Shown piece by piece: positions 1 through 9,515 of a stretch of DNA of 64,000 bases; within the stretch, counting starts at the first letter, position 1; every line of letters begins with the position of its first letter. The notes beneath the pieces are model-generated. The model worked only from the letters and a program-made list of their open reading frames with translations, had not been told where the DNA came from and searched no databases. Made by a program: the position numbers and the translations under genes. The stretch lies in assembly GCF_019805165.1 (NCBI RefSeq), contig NZ_RWIJ01000013.1, positions 191,297 to 255,296 of the forward strand. Direction: 5' to 3'. The DNA is from Azospirillum sp. 412522 (GTDB lineage: Bacteria > Pseudomonadota > Alphaproteobacteria > Azospirillales > Azospirillaceae).

Positions 1-3000
1 GTGTCGAAATTGACCGGCCGGCCCTCCTTCGAGCCGTACTCGATGAAATGCTTCTCCGCCGCCACCGTGTCGATGCCGAAGGCGTTGATCAGGTCGGGGT
101 TGGAGGCGACGTACTTCAGCGCGTCGAAGCTCAGCGTGCGCCCCTCGTGCGAACCGTAGTTGAAGTAGTGCGCCGCCGCCGCCGCCGCGTTCAGGCCGAA
201 GATTTTTATCAGGTCGCCGTAGGAGGCGATGTAGGCGTAGGGGTCGAAGAGCTGGCTGCCGATGGCGGCGGCGGCGCTGCCGCCGATCTTCGTCTGCTCG
301 ACGTTGAGCAGCGTCTGCAGGCCGTCGGTGCCATAGCTTTGGTAGCTGCCGGTGCCGGTCTTCCAGACCAGCGCCCCGGCACCGAGCGCCACCACGTCGG
401 TGCCGGCGCCGCCGACCAGCGTCTCGACGCCGCTCAGCCGCAGCGTGCCGCCCGCAGACCCCAGCGTCACAACGTCGGTGCCGCTGCCGCCGATGATCGT
501 CGCGTATGCACCGGCTGCAATGGTGTTGCCGCCGGCGCCCAGCGTCAGCACGGTGGCATCGACCGTGACGGGCAGACCGGACGAGGCGGTGGATGTGTTC
601 CCTGCCGCATCGGTCGCCTTGGCGGTGAGGGTGTGCGCGCCACTGGACAGCGGCGAGGACGCTATCGTCCATGTTCCGGCATTGCCCACGCTGGCCGTGC
701 CGAGAATCGTGGTGCCGTCGCTGTCGTAGAGCCTGACCGTGCTGCCCGTCTCGGCGTTGCCGACGATCACCGGCGTGACGACGCTCGTGATGCCATCGCC
801 CAGTGTCCCCGAATCGGATGCGGGCGCGAGCGCCAGGCCGTTCGGGGCAATGGGCGCGGCGGTATCCACGGAAATCACCAGGGCCGTGGAGACGGCACTG
901 GTGTTTCCCATCGTGTCGGTCGCCCGCGAGGTCAGCGTATGCGTACCGTTCGCCAGCGTGGACGAGGTGATCGCCCATGACCCGGCGCTGTCCGCGCTGG
1001 CCGTGCCGAGGACCGTGGTGCCGTTGCTGTCGTAGAGCTTGACCGTGCTGCCCGCTTCGGCCTTGCCGACGATCACCGGCGTGGCGACGTTCGTGAGACG
1101 GTCGCCCGGCACGCCCGTGTCCGACGCCGGGGCCAGCGCCAATCCCATCGGCGCAATTCCGGACACCAGAATGTCGCTGCCGCTGAGGCTGAAGTTCGAC
1201 GCGGCATACAGTCCGGTCAAAGTGACCGTCAGATCCACGCCACCGATTCCATCGGCGTCGATATACAATATCGTGTCGGCCGCGGCGACGCCTACCTGCA
1301 CCGAATGCGCCGCCAAGCCGCTTCCCGTGCCTGTGGTTACCGCACCGCCGGAGAAGTTGCTCCCTTCGACACGGATGCGGTCCCCGCTGCCGAAATCGGC
1401 GATGCGGTCGCCGCTCCCGTCGGAGGGGGAAAAGCCGAAGATGTCCTTGCCCGCGCCGCCGGTCAGGATATCGCTGCCGGCCCCGCCATTGAGGGTGTCG
1501 TCGCCGGCCCCGCCCTGAAGAACATTGCTCCCGGCATCTCCGGTCAGGCGGTCGGCGAATTGTGAACCGACGAGGTTCTCGATGCCGCTCAGCACGTCGC
1601 CCGCGGCATCGCCCAGACCAGTCTGCGAAAAGCTCAGCCTGAGGTCGACCGTCACGCCCGCCGTGGAGGCGCCATAGTCCACCACATCGTTACCGGCGCC
1701 GCCGATCAGCGTATCGCCGCCGGCACCGCCGATGAGGGTATCGTCGCCGGCGCCGGCATCGATCCGGTCGCTGGTGGAGGTCCGGGTATTGGCGATGCTG
1801 TCGTTGCCGCTGCCGGTCGCCAGCAGCAACCGCTCCACCCCGCTGACCTGCGTGCCGTTCGCCAGGGTGACGGCGGCCCCCGCCGGGTCGTTGTCCCACA
1901 CCACGGCACCGGTCACCGCCGACCAGTCGGCATAGAAGGTATCGGTGCCCGCCCTGCCGTCGTAGCGGCTGCCGGTCCCCTGCGCGATCAGCAGGTCATT
2001 GTAGGGAGACGTCGCGGTGTCGGTTCCGGTGACCTCGACGGCCTCGATGTTCCGGAACTCGACCTCGTCGTTGCCGCCCTTCCAGATCGCGACATGGTCG
2101 GCATCCGAAAGTGCAGTCCTGATGTCGGCGAAATAGGAACCGGAATACAAGTTGGAAATGTTGCCGTCGGACTTGTAGACGACATAGCTGACGGTTCCAG
2201 TCTTGCCCGCCGCGTTGACGATCAGGCGGTCGCTGCCGCTGCCGCCGTCCACCGTGTCAAAGCCGTCGCCCGGGTTGATCGTGTCGTTGCCGGCACCGGT
2301 GTCGACCCAGTCGCTGGTGGACGTCCGGGTGTTGGCGATGCTGTCGTTGCCGCTGCCGGTCGCCAGCAGAAGCCGCTCCACCCCGCTGACCTGCGTGCCG
2401 TTCGCCAGGGTGACGGCGGCCCCCGCCGGGTTGTTGTCCCACACCACGGCGCCCGTCACCGCCGACCAGTCGGCATAGAAGCTGTCGATCCCCGCCTTGC
2501 CGTCATAGCGGCTGCCGGCGCCCTGGGCGATCAGCAGGTCGTTGACGTCAAAAACCAAACTGTCGGTTCCGGTGATGTCGACGCCCTCGACGTTCCGGAA
2601 CTCGACCCGGTCGCTGTTGCCCTTCCAGATCCGGAAATGGTCGGCACTCGAAAGCGCCGCCCTGATGGTCGTGAAACTCGAACCGGAGGTGACGCTGACA
2701 TAGGAGATATCGGACGTGTAGACGTCGTAATAGACGGTTCCCGCCTTGCCCGCCGCATTGACGATCAGGCGGTCGCTGCCGCTGCCGCCGTCCACCGTGT
2801 CAAAGCCGTCACCCGGGTTGATCGTGTCATTGCCGGCCCCGGTGTCGATCCAGTCGCTGGTGGACGTCCGGGTGTTGGCGATGCTGTCGTTGCCGCCGCC
2901 GGTCGCCAGCAGCAACCGCTCCACCCCGCTGACCTGCGTGCCGTTCGCCAGGGTGACGGCCGCCCCCGACGGGTCGTTGTCCCACACCACGGCACCGGTC

Positions 3001-6000
3001 ACCGCCGACCAGTCGGCATAGAAGCTGTCGGTGCCCGCCTTGCCGTCATAGCGGCTGCCGGTCCCCTGCACGATCAGCAGGTCGTTCAAGTTGTAATATG
3101 TGTCGCTGGTTCCGGTGACATCGACGGCCTCGATGTTCCGGAAGTCCACCCGGTCGCCGTTGCCCTTCAGGATCTGGAAGCGGTCGGCACTCGAAAGCGC
3201 CGCCCTGATGGCCGCGAAATCGGAACTGGAGACCAGGTTGACAAAGTTGCCGTCGGACCGGAAGACGAAGTAGTTGACGGTTCCGGTCTTGCCCGCCGCA
3301 TTGACGATCAGGCGGTCGCTGCCGCTGCCGCCGTCCACCGTGTCGTTGCCGTCGCCCGGGTTGATCGTGTCGTTGCCGGCCCCGGTGTCGATCCAGTCGC
3401 CGGTGGACGTCCGGGTGTTGGCGATGCTGTCGTTGCCGCCGCCGGTCATCAGGAACAGCCGTTCGACCCCCCTGACCTGCGTGCCGTTCGCCAGGGTGAC
3501 GGCGGCCCCCGCCGGATCGTTGTCCCACACCACGGCACCGGTCGCCGCCGACCAGTCGGCATAGAAGGTGTCGGTCCCGGCCCTGCCGTCGTAGCTGCTG
3601 CCGACACCCTGCGCGATCAGCAGGTCATTGTAGGAAGACGTCGCGGTGTCGGTTCCGGTGACCTCGACGGCCTCGATGTTCCGGAACTCGACCTTGTCCA
3701 CATTGCCTTTCAGGATCCCGAGGTGATCGGCGCTCGAAAGCGCCGCCTTGATCGTCGCATAGTCCGGACCGATCCCAAGGAGACTGCCATCGGACTTGTA
3801 GGCGATATAGCCGATGCTCCCGGACTTGCCCGTCGCATCGACGATCAGGCGGTCGCTGCCGTTCCCGCCGTCCACCGTGTCTGAGCCGTCGCCAGGGTTG
3901 ATGGTGTCGTTGCCGGCGCCCGCCGTGATGTCGTCGTTGCCGGCGCCGGCCACAATGGAATCGTTGCCGGGGCCGCTGAAGACGACGTCGGCACCGGAGG
4001 ATCCCAGGACGAGATCGTCGCGTGCCGTCCCCATCAGCAGGCCGCTTCCGCTGATCTTCTGCTGGTCGTCCGAATAGATGGTCAGCACCGTCGTCGGCGT
4101 CAGGACCGTGGCGCTCGACGTGAGGGTGAAGGTCACGCGCTCGTCGGCTTCGGCCGCGGTGTCGCCGCTGATGGCGACCGTCACATCCTTGGTTACCTCA
4201 CCGGCGGCGAAGGACAGGGCGCCGCCGGCCGGCAGGCTTCCACCGAAATCGGCGGCATCGACTTCCGTGCCGAAGGTGAACTGGTAGGAGGCGGTGAGCG
4301 CAGTGGCGGTGTTGCCGGCGCGCGTGACGCGGAAGGTTACCGTCTTGCTGCCGGAATTGCCTTCATTGACGACGTAGCCGCTGCTCCCCGACGCGCCGGC
4401 TCCAAGGACGGAGACGCTCAGGGACGGCGGGAGGACGGGTTGCGGGACGCTCACCGTGTCGGTGTGATCCCCGTAGTTGATCACATAAGACTTGCTTGGG
4501 TTCAGATCGAACGAAACGGCATGTGAAAACGTCAGGAAATCGGGAAAATACTCGACCGAGTTTCCATCGGCATGATAATCCAATGCGTAATAGTCAGGGT
4601 CTTTGTTCTCGTCGTTTCCATCGGGAAACAAAGCGGGAACCTTCAGGCCGAACACTTGCCCCTCTACTCCGGCGACCTTGAATTCCATTCCATACTGGAA
4701 GACGATCCCCAGCTTTGCGGTGACATTGCCGACAAGCCGGTAGCTGGGCGTGATGAAGAGGGAACTGCCGTTGGTCGGCGCGGAGAACGTGAAGCTGTCG
4801 CCGAGCCGGCCGCTGCGGGTCTCCCCGTTGCTGGCTTTCAGGGTGACCTGCACATCCTGGGCATCGAATTCCACCCGCAGCGCCGGGGAGAGTCCGATGG
4901 TGCCGTCGATGCTCAGCAGACTGGCCTCGTACTCCGTGCCGGCGACATCGATCCCGAGAAAGGATCTGGCGTCTTTGTACGCGAGGTCGGATCGGCGCAG
5001 GAGGGTCCCGACCGCGAGGGTTACCGGCGACAGTTCCAGCGAGCCTCCGAACATGTCGTCGATATCGGCGCTCAGGGAGAGCAGAGGATCTTCCTGCGCG
5101 AGAACGGCGGTGAAATCCGCGAGGCCGCCCGCCGTCGAACTGATCTTGGCGTCCCCGTCCAGGGCGTTCAGGTCGACGCTGTATCCGAGCGACAGGAAGG
5201 GATTGCGGAAGAGCTTGGTTACGAACTTCGGGTCTTGCGACAGGGAGAGGTTGTTGTTCAACACCTTGAAGGTGTCGTCCGTGGTGACGCTGAACAATTC
5301 CATCCGGGTATCGATGGGAATGTTCAGGTTCGAATAGGTGGCGCCGTTGTTGGTGGTGGTGCCAAGAACGGCGAGGGCGCCATCGTCGACGAAGGGGACG
5401 CCGGACCATTCCAGACCGAGGTGCCCGCCGATGTTGGCCTTGAATACCGCGTCCAGGGCAAGGTTGATCGATGGTCCGTCGACCTTCAGGGTGGGCGCGC
5501 TCGCCACGGCGGACGAGGTCGCCACGGTGAAGGAACTGCCCGCCTTGACCACGGACGGGACCGCGATCGAGGCATTGACCGGATAGTTCAGGTTGAAGAC
5601 CCCGGCGCTCGCCTCGAGCTTGAGCGGGAAGCCATATTCGACGCCGCTTACGGTGGCGGCATAATCGACCCCGAGCGTGGTCCCGCCAATGGTGGCGGTC
5701 GGGTTGCCGGAAACGGAAATGTCGTTGTTGTGGAAGACGAGGGTGTCGATTTCCTTGCTTACGCTGAATCCGGCGCCGTTGCTCCACAGGTTGGCGTTCG
5801 TCGCCAGGAATGTGAGCGTCTCATTGGACAGCGCCAGGAGATGGCCGTAATCCTCAATCCCGACCGGACTTGCCTCGATGGATCCCGTCGATGCCTCCAA
5901 CACCCAGTCGCCGCCGACGGCGGTCGACCCGGTGGCATCGGTCGAAGCGGCGACGTCGGCACCCGTCAGCGTGGCGAGGCGGTCGATGAAGGCTGTTCCT

Positions 6001-6326
6001 TCGACACCTCCGGCTACATCGCATCCGTAAAGCAGGATGTCCGCGCCGTCCCGCAGCGAAGCGCCGATACGGGAAAGATCGTCCTGATAGGACGATAAAT
6101 TCCGGGTGTTTAACTCTGTATTCCCGACCCTGATCCGTCCGGGGCCTCCGTGGGAATACAACTCGATCGAATCCAGTTCACCAAAGCCGGCGGCAACCTC
6201 CGCCATCTGCTTGATGCCGTCAGATGATCCATCTATGACGACGGCAATTGCGCGAGACCCGATGGCCTCCAGCAAATAATCGACATCCGGAAGACTAGAA
6301 TCTATAAATACCAGAGACTTAACCAT
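1..6326 (-). CDS. Giant RTX/Calx-beta protein with DUF4347 head (3' end outside window)
   Basis: The frame is open from an ATG at 6326 to the left edge, about 2108 residues, so the C-terminus is missing. Residues 1-155 match the DUF4347 pattern, with His59 in a YSHGG motif and Cys102 in a LLYGCDVA motif, placed like a caspase-type dyad. A Calx-beta domain lies near residues 630-745. From about 780 to 1650 there are glycine/aspartate nonapeptides of GGxGNDxL type, interrupted by four near-identical 181-residue units. Two Ig-like domains with LALAPASD openings follow (about 1720-1925). The end of the visible part has repeats with an EGR motif after a His-Tyr or His-Phe pair. I see no N-terminal signal peptide, as is usual for type I secretion substrates. 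Secretion or surface location is inferred from the RTX repeats. No secretion genes are visible nearby. Confidence 0.85.
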   Translation of the reverse strand, partial: MVKSLVFIDSSLPDVDYLLEAIGSRAIAVVIDGSSDGIKQMAEVAAGFGELDSIELYSHGGPGRIRVGNTELNTRNLSSYQDDLSRIGASLRDGADILLYGCDVAGGVEGTAFIDRLATLTGADVAASTDATGSTAVGGDWVLEASTGSIEASPVGIEDYGHLLALSNETLTFLATNANLWSNGAGFSVSKEIDTLVFHNNDISVSGNPTATIGGTTLGVDYAATVSGVEYGFPLKLEASAGVFNLNYPVNASIAVPSVVKAGSSFTVATSSAVASAPTLKVDGPSINLALDAVFKANIGGHLGLEWSGVPFVDDGALAVLGTTTNNGATYSNLNIPIDTRMELFSVTTDDTFKVLNNNLSLSQDPKFVTKLFRNPFLSLGYSVDLNALDGDAKISSTAGGLADFTAVLAQEDPLLSLSADIDDMFGGSLELSPVTLAVGTLLRRSDLAYKDARSFLGIDVAGTEYEASLLSIDGTIGLSPALRVEFDAQDVQVTLKASNGETRSGRLGDSFTFSAPTNGSSLFITPSYRLVGNVTAKLGIVFQYGMEFKVAGVEGQVFGLKVPALFPDGNDENKDPDYYALDYHADGNSVEYFPDFLTFSHAVSFDLNPSKSYVINYGDHTDTVSVPQPVLPPSLSVSVLGAGASGSSGYVVNEGNSGSKTVTFRVTRAGNTATALTASYQFTFGTEVDAADFGGSLPAGGALSFAAGEVTKDVTVAISGDTAAEADERVTFTLTSSATVLTPTTVLTIYSDDQQKISGSGLLMGTARDDLVLGSSGADVVFSGPGNDSIVAGAGNDDITAGAGNDTINPGDGSDTVDGGNGSDRLIVDATGKSGSIGYIAYKSDGSLLGIGPDYATIKAALSSADHLGILKGNVDKVEFRNIEAVEVTGTDTATSSYNDLLIAQGVGSSYDGRAGTDTFYADWSAATGAVVWDNDPAGAAVTLANGTQVRGVERLFLMTGGGNDSIANTRTSTGDWIDTGAGNDTINPGDGNDTVDGGSGSDRLIVNAAGKTGTVNYFVFRSDGNFVNLVSSSDFAAIRAALSSADRFQILKGNGDRVDFRNIEAVDVTGTSDTYYNLNDLLIVQGTGSRYDGKAGTDSFYADWSAVTGAVVWDNDPSGAAVTLANGTQVSGVERLLLATGGGNDSIANTRTSTSDWIDTGAGNDTINPGDGFDTVDGGSGSDRLIVNAAGKAGTVYYDVYTSDISYVSVTSGSSFTTIRAALSSADHFRIWKGNSDRVEFRNVEGVDITGTDSLVFDVNDLLIAQGAGSRYDGKAGIDSFYADWSAVTGAVVWDNNPAGAAVTLANGTQVSGVERLLLATGSGNDSIANTRTSTSDWVDTGAGNDTINPGDGFDTVDGGSGSDRLIVNAAGKTGTVSYVVYKSDGNISNLYSGSYFADIRTALSDADHVAIWKGGNDEVEFRNIEAVEVTGTDTATSPYNDLLIAQGTGSRYDGRAGTDTFYADWSAVTGAVVWDNDPAGAAVTLANGTQVSGVERLLLATGSGNDSIANTRTSTSDRIDAGAGDDTLIGGAGGDTLIGGAGNDVVDYGASTAGVTVDLRLSFSQTGLGDAAGDVLSGIENLVGSQFADRLTGDAGSNVLQGGAGDDTLNGGAGSDILTGGAGKDIFGFSPSDGSGDRIADFGSGDRIRVEGSNFSGGAVTTGTGSGLAAHSVQVGVAAADTILYIDADGIGGVDLTVTLTGLYAASNFSLSGSDILVSGIAPMGLALAPASDTGVPGDRLTNVATPVIVGKAEAGSTVKLYDSNGTTVLGTASADSAGSWAITSSTLANGTHTLTSRATDTMGNTSAVSTALVISVDTAAPIAPNGLALAPASDSGTLGDGITSVVTPVIVGNAETGSTVRLYDSDGTTILGTASVGNAGTWTIASSPLSSGAHTLTAKATDAAGNTSTASSGLPVTVDATVLTLGAGGNTIAAGAYATIIGGSGTDVVTLGSAGGTLRLSGVETLVGGAGTDVVALGAGALVWKTGTGSYQSYGTDGLQTLLNVEQTKIGGSAAAAIGSQLFDPYAYIASYGDLIKIFGLNAAAAAAHYFNYGSHEGRTLSFDALKYVASNPDLINAFGIDTVAAEKHFIEYGSKEGRPVNFD
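1766..3931 (-). repeat. Four tandem 543-bp repeats inside the RTX gene
   Basis: The landmark cgctgacctgcgtgccg recurs at 1841, 2384, 2927 and, with one base changed, 3470, exactly 543 bp apart. A second landmark, atcaggcggtcgctgccg, is at 2221, 2764, 3307 and 3844, so the unit last in the DNA (first in the protein) is 537 bp. Both lengths are multiples of three and keep the frame. Each unit encodes about 181 residues: a GxGNDTINPGDG calcium-binding stretch, a variable middle and an ADWSAVTGAVVWDN segment. Ends of the array are approximate. Confidence 0.9.
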
Positions 6327-6364
6327 CTATTGCGCCCCCCAGGGCATTATGCACTTACTCGGAA

Positions 6365-6405
6365 CAAGAGAATTTTATTGTGGCTTTATTTATTCTCTTG
6401 CTCAA
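6365..6405 (-). promoter_or_regulatory. AT-rich leader with candidate promoter and 9-bp inverted repeat
   Basis: On the minus strand TTGAGC (6405-6400) and CACAAT (6382-6377) are separated by 17 bp and could be -35 and -10 boxes for the RTX gene. The same stretch holds a perfect inverted repeat, CAAGAGAAT (6365-6373) and ATTCTCTTG (6392-6400). The 6327-6500 region is far richer in A+T than the rest of the window. The promoter call rests on box similarity only. Confidence 0.3.
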
Positions 6406-6604
6406 TCTTTATGAAATATCAAACCAAGCAAGAAGACGCGATTGTAAGACTTATTTTTATCTTATTCAATGCATTTGTCATTAAACAATGCGACAAACCG
6501 TCGCAGAGCTGGACTCTCTCGCAAATGGGCGTCTGTCCGCAGCAGTCAGAGCGCCCTGCCCTCCCGAAAGCCTCGGGCGGTCCATCGGCCGCCGGTGGAA
6601 AGGG

Positions 6605-8011
6605 TCAGCATTCCGGCAGATTGACCGCAAGCCCGCCCAGGCTGGTTTCCTTGAACTTGGTGCTCATTTCCTCGCCGGTCTGCCGCATCGCCTGGATGCA
6701 GTTGTCCAGCGGCATGAAATGCTGGCCGTCGCCACGCAATGCCAGGGAGGCGGCGGCAACCGCCTTGGTCGCGCCGATGGCGTTGCGTTCGATGCACGGA
6801 ACCTGGACCAGCCCGCCGACCGGGTCGCAGGTCATGCCGAGATGATGCTCCAGCGCGATTTCCGCCGCATTCTCCACCTGTTCCGGCGTTCCGCCCAGCA
6901 CGGCGCACAGTCCCGCCGCGGCCATGGCGGCGGCCGACCCGACTTCGCCCTGGCAGCCGGCCTCGGCCCCGGAGATCGACGCATTGTGCTTGATCAGGCC
7001 GCCGATGGCCGCGGCGGTCAGCAGGAAATCGCCTACCTTCGCCGGCTCGGCCCCGGCGCAATGATCGAGGTAATAGCGGAGCACCGCCGGCACCACGCCC
7101 GCCGCTCCGTTGGTCGGCGCGGTCACCACCTTGCCGCCCGCCGCGTTCTCCTCGTTGACCGCCATCGCATAGATGCTGAGCCAGTCGGACGCGACATGCG
7201 GCAGGCTGGAATTCGCCCCGCGCTCGCGCAGGAGCTGCTGGTGGATCGCCTTGGCCCGCCGCTTCACCTTCAGGCTGCCGGGCAACTGCCCGTCCAGGCT
7301 GAGACCGCGCTCGATGCAGCCGTTCATCGCCGCCCAGACGGCGTCGAGCTTTTCCTCCACCTCGGCGGCGGAACGGACGACGAGTTCGTTGGCCCGCTTC
7401 ATCCCGGCGATGGAGGCACCGCTTTCCCGCGCCATCCGCAACATCGCCGCCGCGTTGTGGAAGGGATAGGGCCAGCCGGCGGCCCCGGTCTCGAACGCCG
7501 CCGGCGGCGACTCCCGCTCCGCCGCCGTGACGACGAAGCCGCCGCCGATGGAATAGAAAATCTCCGACAGCACCACCCGGCCGGCCTTGTCCAGCGCCTG
7601 GAACGTCATCCCGTTGGCATGGCCCGGCAACGGCGGCCCGAAGTCGAAGATCAAATCGTTGTCAGGATCGAAATCCAGCGCCGGCAGGCCGGCCGGGTGC
7701 AGCCGCCTCGTCTGCACAAGCTCGGCGATGCGCCCTTCGGCCTCGTCGACGTCGAGGCTGTCCGGCCGGTAATCCAGAAGCCCGAGCAGCACGGCGCGGT
7801 CGGTCGCATGCCCCTTGCCGGTGAAGGCGAGCGAACCGTGCAGCCGCACCTTGATCGCCGCCGGGACCGCCGCCGGGATCGCCGCGGCCGCCACATCCGC
7901 CTGCGCCCGCAGCATGTCGAGGAACCGCACCGCCGCGCTCATCGGTCCCATCGTGTGCGACGAGGACGGGCCGATGCCGATCTTGAAGACATCGAAAACG
8001 CTGAGGAACAT
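6605..8011 (-). CDS. sdaA: L-serine ammonia-lyase (L-serine dehydratase), single chain
   Basis: The enzyme converts L-serine to pyruvate and ammonia using a [4Fe-4S] cluster. The 468-residue product has the N-terminal beta domain with GPSSSHTMGP near residue 13 and the C-terminal alpha domain with GVVPAVLRYY, KHNASISGAEAGCQGEVGSA and HHLGMTCDPVGGLVQVPC, whose cysteines fit the cluster ligands of the family. Length is normal for the fused form. It lies downstream of glyA, separated by 214 bp that hold a palindromic repeat, and would finish the route sarcosine, glycine, serine, pyruvate. A GAGG sequence precedes the ATG. Confidence 0.95.
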   Translation of the reverse strand: MFLSVFDVFKIGIGPSSSHTMGPMSAAVRFLDMLRAQADVAAAAIPAAVPAAIKVRLHGSLAFTGKGHATDRAVLLGLLDYRPDSLDVDEAEGRIAELVQTRRLHPAGLPALDFDPDNDLIFDFGPPLPGHANGMTFQALDKAGRVVLSEIFYSIGGGFVVTAAERESPPAAFETGAAGWPYPFHNAAAMLRMARESGASIAGMKRANELVVRSAAEVEEKLDAVWAAMNGCIERGLSLDGQLPGSLKVKRRAKAIHQQLLRERGANSSLPHVASDWLSIYAMAVNEENAAGGKVVTAPTNGAAGVVPAVLRYYLDHCAGAEPAKVGDFLLTAAAIGGLIKHNASISGAEAGCQGEVGSAAAMAAAGLCAVLGGTPEQVENAAEIALEHHLGMTCDPVGGLVQVPCIERNAIGATKAVAAASLALRGDGQHFMPLDNCIQAMRQTGEEMSTKFKETSLGGLAVNLPEC

Positions 8012-8052
8012 CGGGCGCCTCGTCAGAGCTTTTCAATTTCCGGAGGGTAGCA

Positions 8053-8144
8053 TCGGCCGTCATCCCCGCGGAGTCGGGGATCCAGGCTTCCTGTGCAGGC
8101 GCTTGAAACGACTGGATTCCCGCCTTTGCGGGAATGACGGCCGA
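8053..8144. repeat. REP-like palindromic intergenic element
   Basis: The left part reads TCGGCCGTCATCCCCGC and the right part CGGGAATGACGGCCGA, forming a long imperfect inverted repeat with two smaller internal hairpins (CCCCGCGGAGTCGGGG and TTCCCGCCTTTGCGGGAA). The ATTCCCGC/GGGAATGACGG core resembles dispersed intergenic repeats of many proteobacteria. It lies between glyA and sdaA and may lower read-through or stabilise mRNA ends. I saw no second full copy in the window. Confidence 0.7.
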
Positions 8145-8225
8145 GAGACGCTCATCACGAGATCCGATGTGAAGCGGTTCAAACGTGGAGCGTATCTCGG
8201 CAGGACCTAAAAAGCTCACAAACTC

Positions 8226-9500
8226 TCAGCCGTAGATCGGGAAGCGCTCGCACAGCTCGCGAACCTCGCCATGCACGCGCTTCTCGACCTCGGCATTGCC
8301 CTCCGGACCGGCGGCGGCGAGAGCGTCGACCACGGTCAGGATCAGTTCGCCGATGCGGGTGAACTCCGCCTCGCCGAAGCCGCGGGTGGTGCCCGCCGCG
8401 GTGCCGAGCCGGACGCCGGAGGTCACCGCCGGCTTTTCCGGGTCGAACGGGATCGCGTTCTTGTTGCAGGTCAGGCCGGCCCGCTCCAGCGCGCGTTCCG
8501 CATCGCGGCCCTTCACGCCCTTCGGCCGCAGATCGACCAGCACCATGTGGCAGTCGGTGCCGCCGGACACGATGGCCAGCCCGCCCTTCACCAGCGTGTC
8601 GGACAGCACCCTGGCGTTGGTCACCACCTGCGCGGCATAGGCCTTGAACTCGGGAGTCAGCGCCTCGCCGAAGGCGACCGCCTTGGCGGCGATCACATGC
8701 ATCAGCGGACCGCCCTGGTTGCCCGGGAACACCGCCGAATTGAACTTCTTGGCCAGCGCCTCGTCGTTGGTCAGGATCATGCCGCCGCGAGGTCCCCGCA
8801 GGGTCTTGTGCGTGGTGGTGGTCACCACATGGGCGTGCGGCAGCGGGTCCGGGTAGTTGCCGGTGGCGACCAGACCGGCGTAATGGGCCATGTCCACCAT
8901 CAGGTAGGCGCCGACCTCGTCGGCGATGCGGCGGAACTCGGCGAAGTCGATCACCCGCGGATAGGCCGAGGCCCCGGCGACGATCAGCTTCGGCTTCGTT
9001 TCCAGCGCCTTGGCGCGCAAGGCGTCATAGTCGATCCGCTGGTCGCTCTCGCGCACCTCGTAGCTGACGATGTCGAACCATTTGCCCGACATTGTCACCG
9101 GCGAGCCGTGGGTCAGGTGGCCGCCATGGGCCAGCGACATGCCCATCACCCGGTCACCCGGCTGGAGCAGGGCCAGGAACACCGCCTGATTGGCCTGGGC
9201 GCCCGAGTGCGGCTGGACATTGACGAAGCCGGCGCCGAACAGCTGCTTGGCGCGGTCGATGGCGATGGTCTCGACCTCGTCGACGAACTCGCAGCCGCCG
9301 TAATAGCGGCGGCCCGGATAGCCTTCGGCGTACTTGTTGGTCAGGATGGAGCCCTGGGCGGCGAGCACATCCGCCGAGACGATGTTTTCCGAGGCGATCA
9401 GCTCGATCTCGTACTTCTGGCGGTTCAGCTCGCGCCCGATGGCCGCCGCGATCGCGGCGTCGGTGAGATCGGGCTTCGACAGGGTCTGATGGCGGGTCAT
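8226..9500 (-). CDS. glyA: Serine hydroxymethyltransferase
   Basis: This 424-residue PLP enzyme interconverts glycine plus 5,10-methylene-tetrahydrofolate and serine plus tetrahydrofolate. The PLP-binding lysine is Lys232 in TTTTHKTLRGPRGG. SENIVSADV, NKYAEGYPGRRYYGGCE, VQPHSGAQAN and VDMAHYAGLVA are all family motifs. The gene starts 15 bp after soxG. Here it probably works in the serine direction, using the glycine and methylene-folate released by sarcosine oxidase. It may be a dedicated second copy, since most genomes also keep a housekeeping glyA; that is not visible here. Confidence 0.97.
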   Translation of the reverse strand: MTRHQTLSKPDLTDAAIAAAIGRELNRQKYEIELIASENIVSADVLAAQGSILTNKYAEGYPGRRYYGGCEFVDEVETIAIDRAKQLFGAGFVNVQPHSGAQANQAVFLALLQPGDRVMGMSLAHGGHLTHGSPVTMSGKWFDIVSYEVRESDQRIDYDALRAKALETKPKLIVAGASAYPRVIDFAEFRRIADEVGAYLMVDMAHYAGLVATGNYPDPLPHAHVVTTTTHKTLRGPRGGMILTNDEALAKKFNSAVFPGNQGGPLMHVIAAKAVAFGEALTPEFKAYAAQVVTNARVLSDTLVKGGLAIVSGGTDCHMVLVDLRPKGVKGRDAERALERAGLTCNKNAIPFDPEKPAVTSGVRLGTAAGTTRGFGEAEFTRIGELILTVVDALAAAGPEGNAEVEKRVHGEVRELCERFPIYG

Positions 9501-9515
9501 GTGCGTTTCTCTCGA

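Noticed and set aside
2094..3884. Plus-strand open frame of 596 codons with internal repeats
   Set aside because: It only mirrors the 543-bp repeats of the RTX gene on the other strand.
1766..3931. Repeat array considered as CRISPR
   Set aside because: Units are 543 bp, coding and in frame, with no short repeat-spacer pattern.
6563..6577. Hairpin CCCGA/TCGGG after sdaA as a terminator
   Set aside because: Five-base stem and no T-run on the minus strand.
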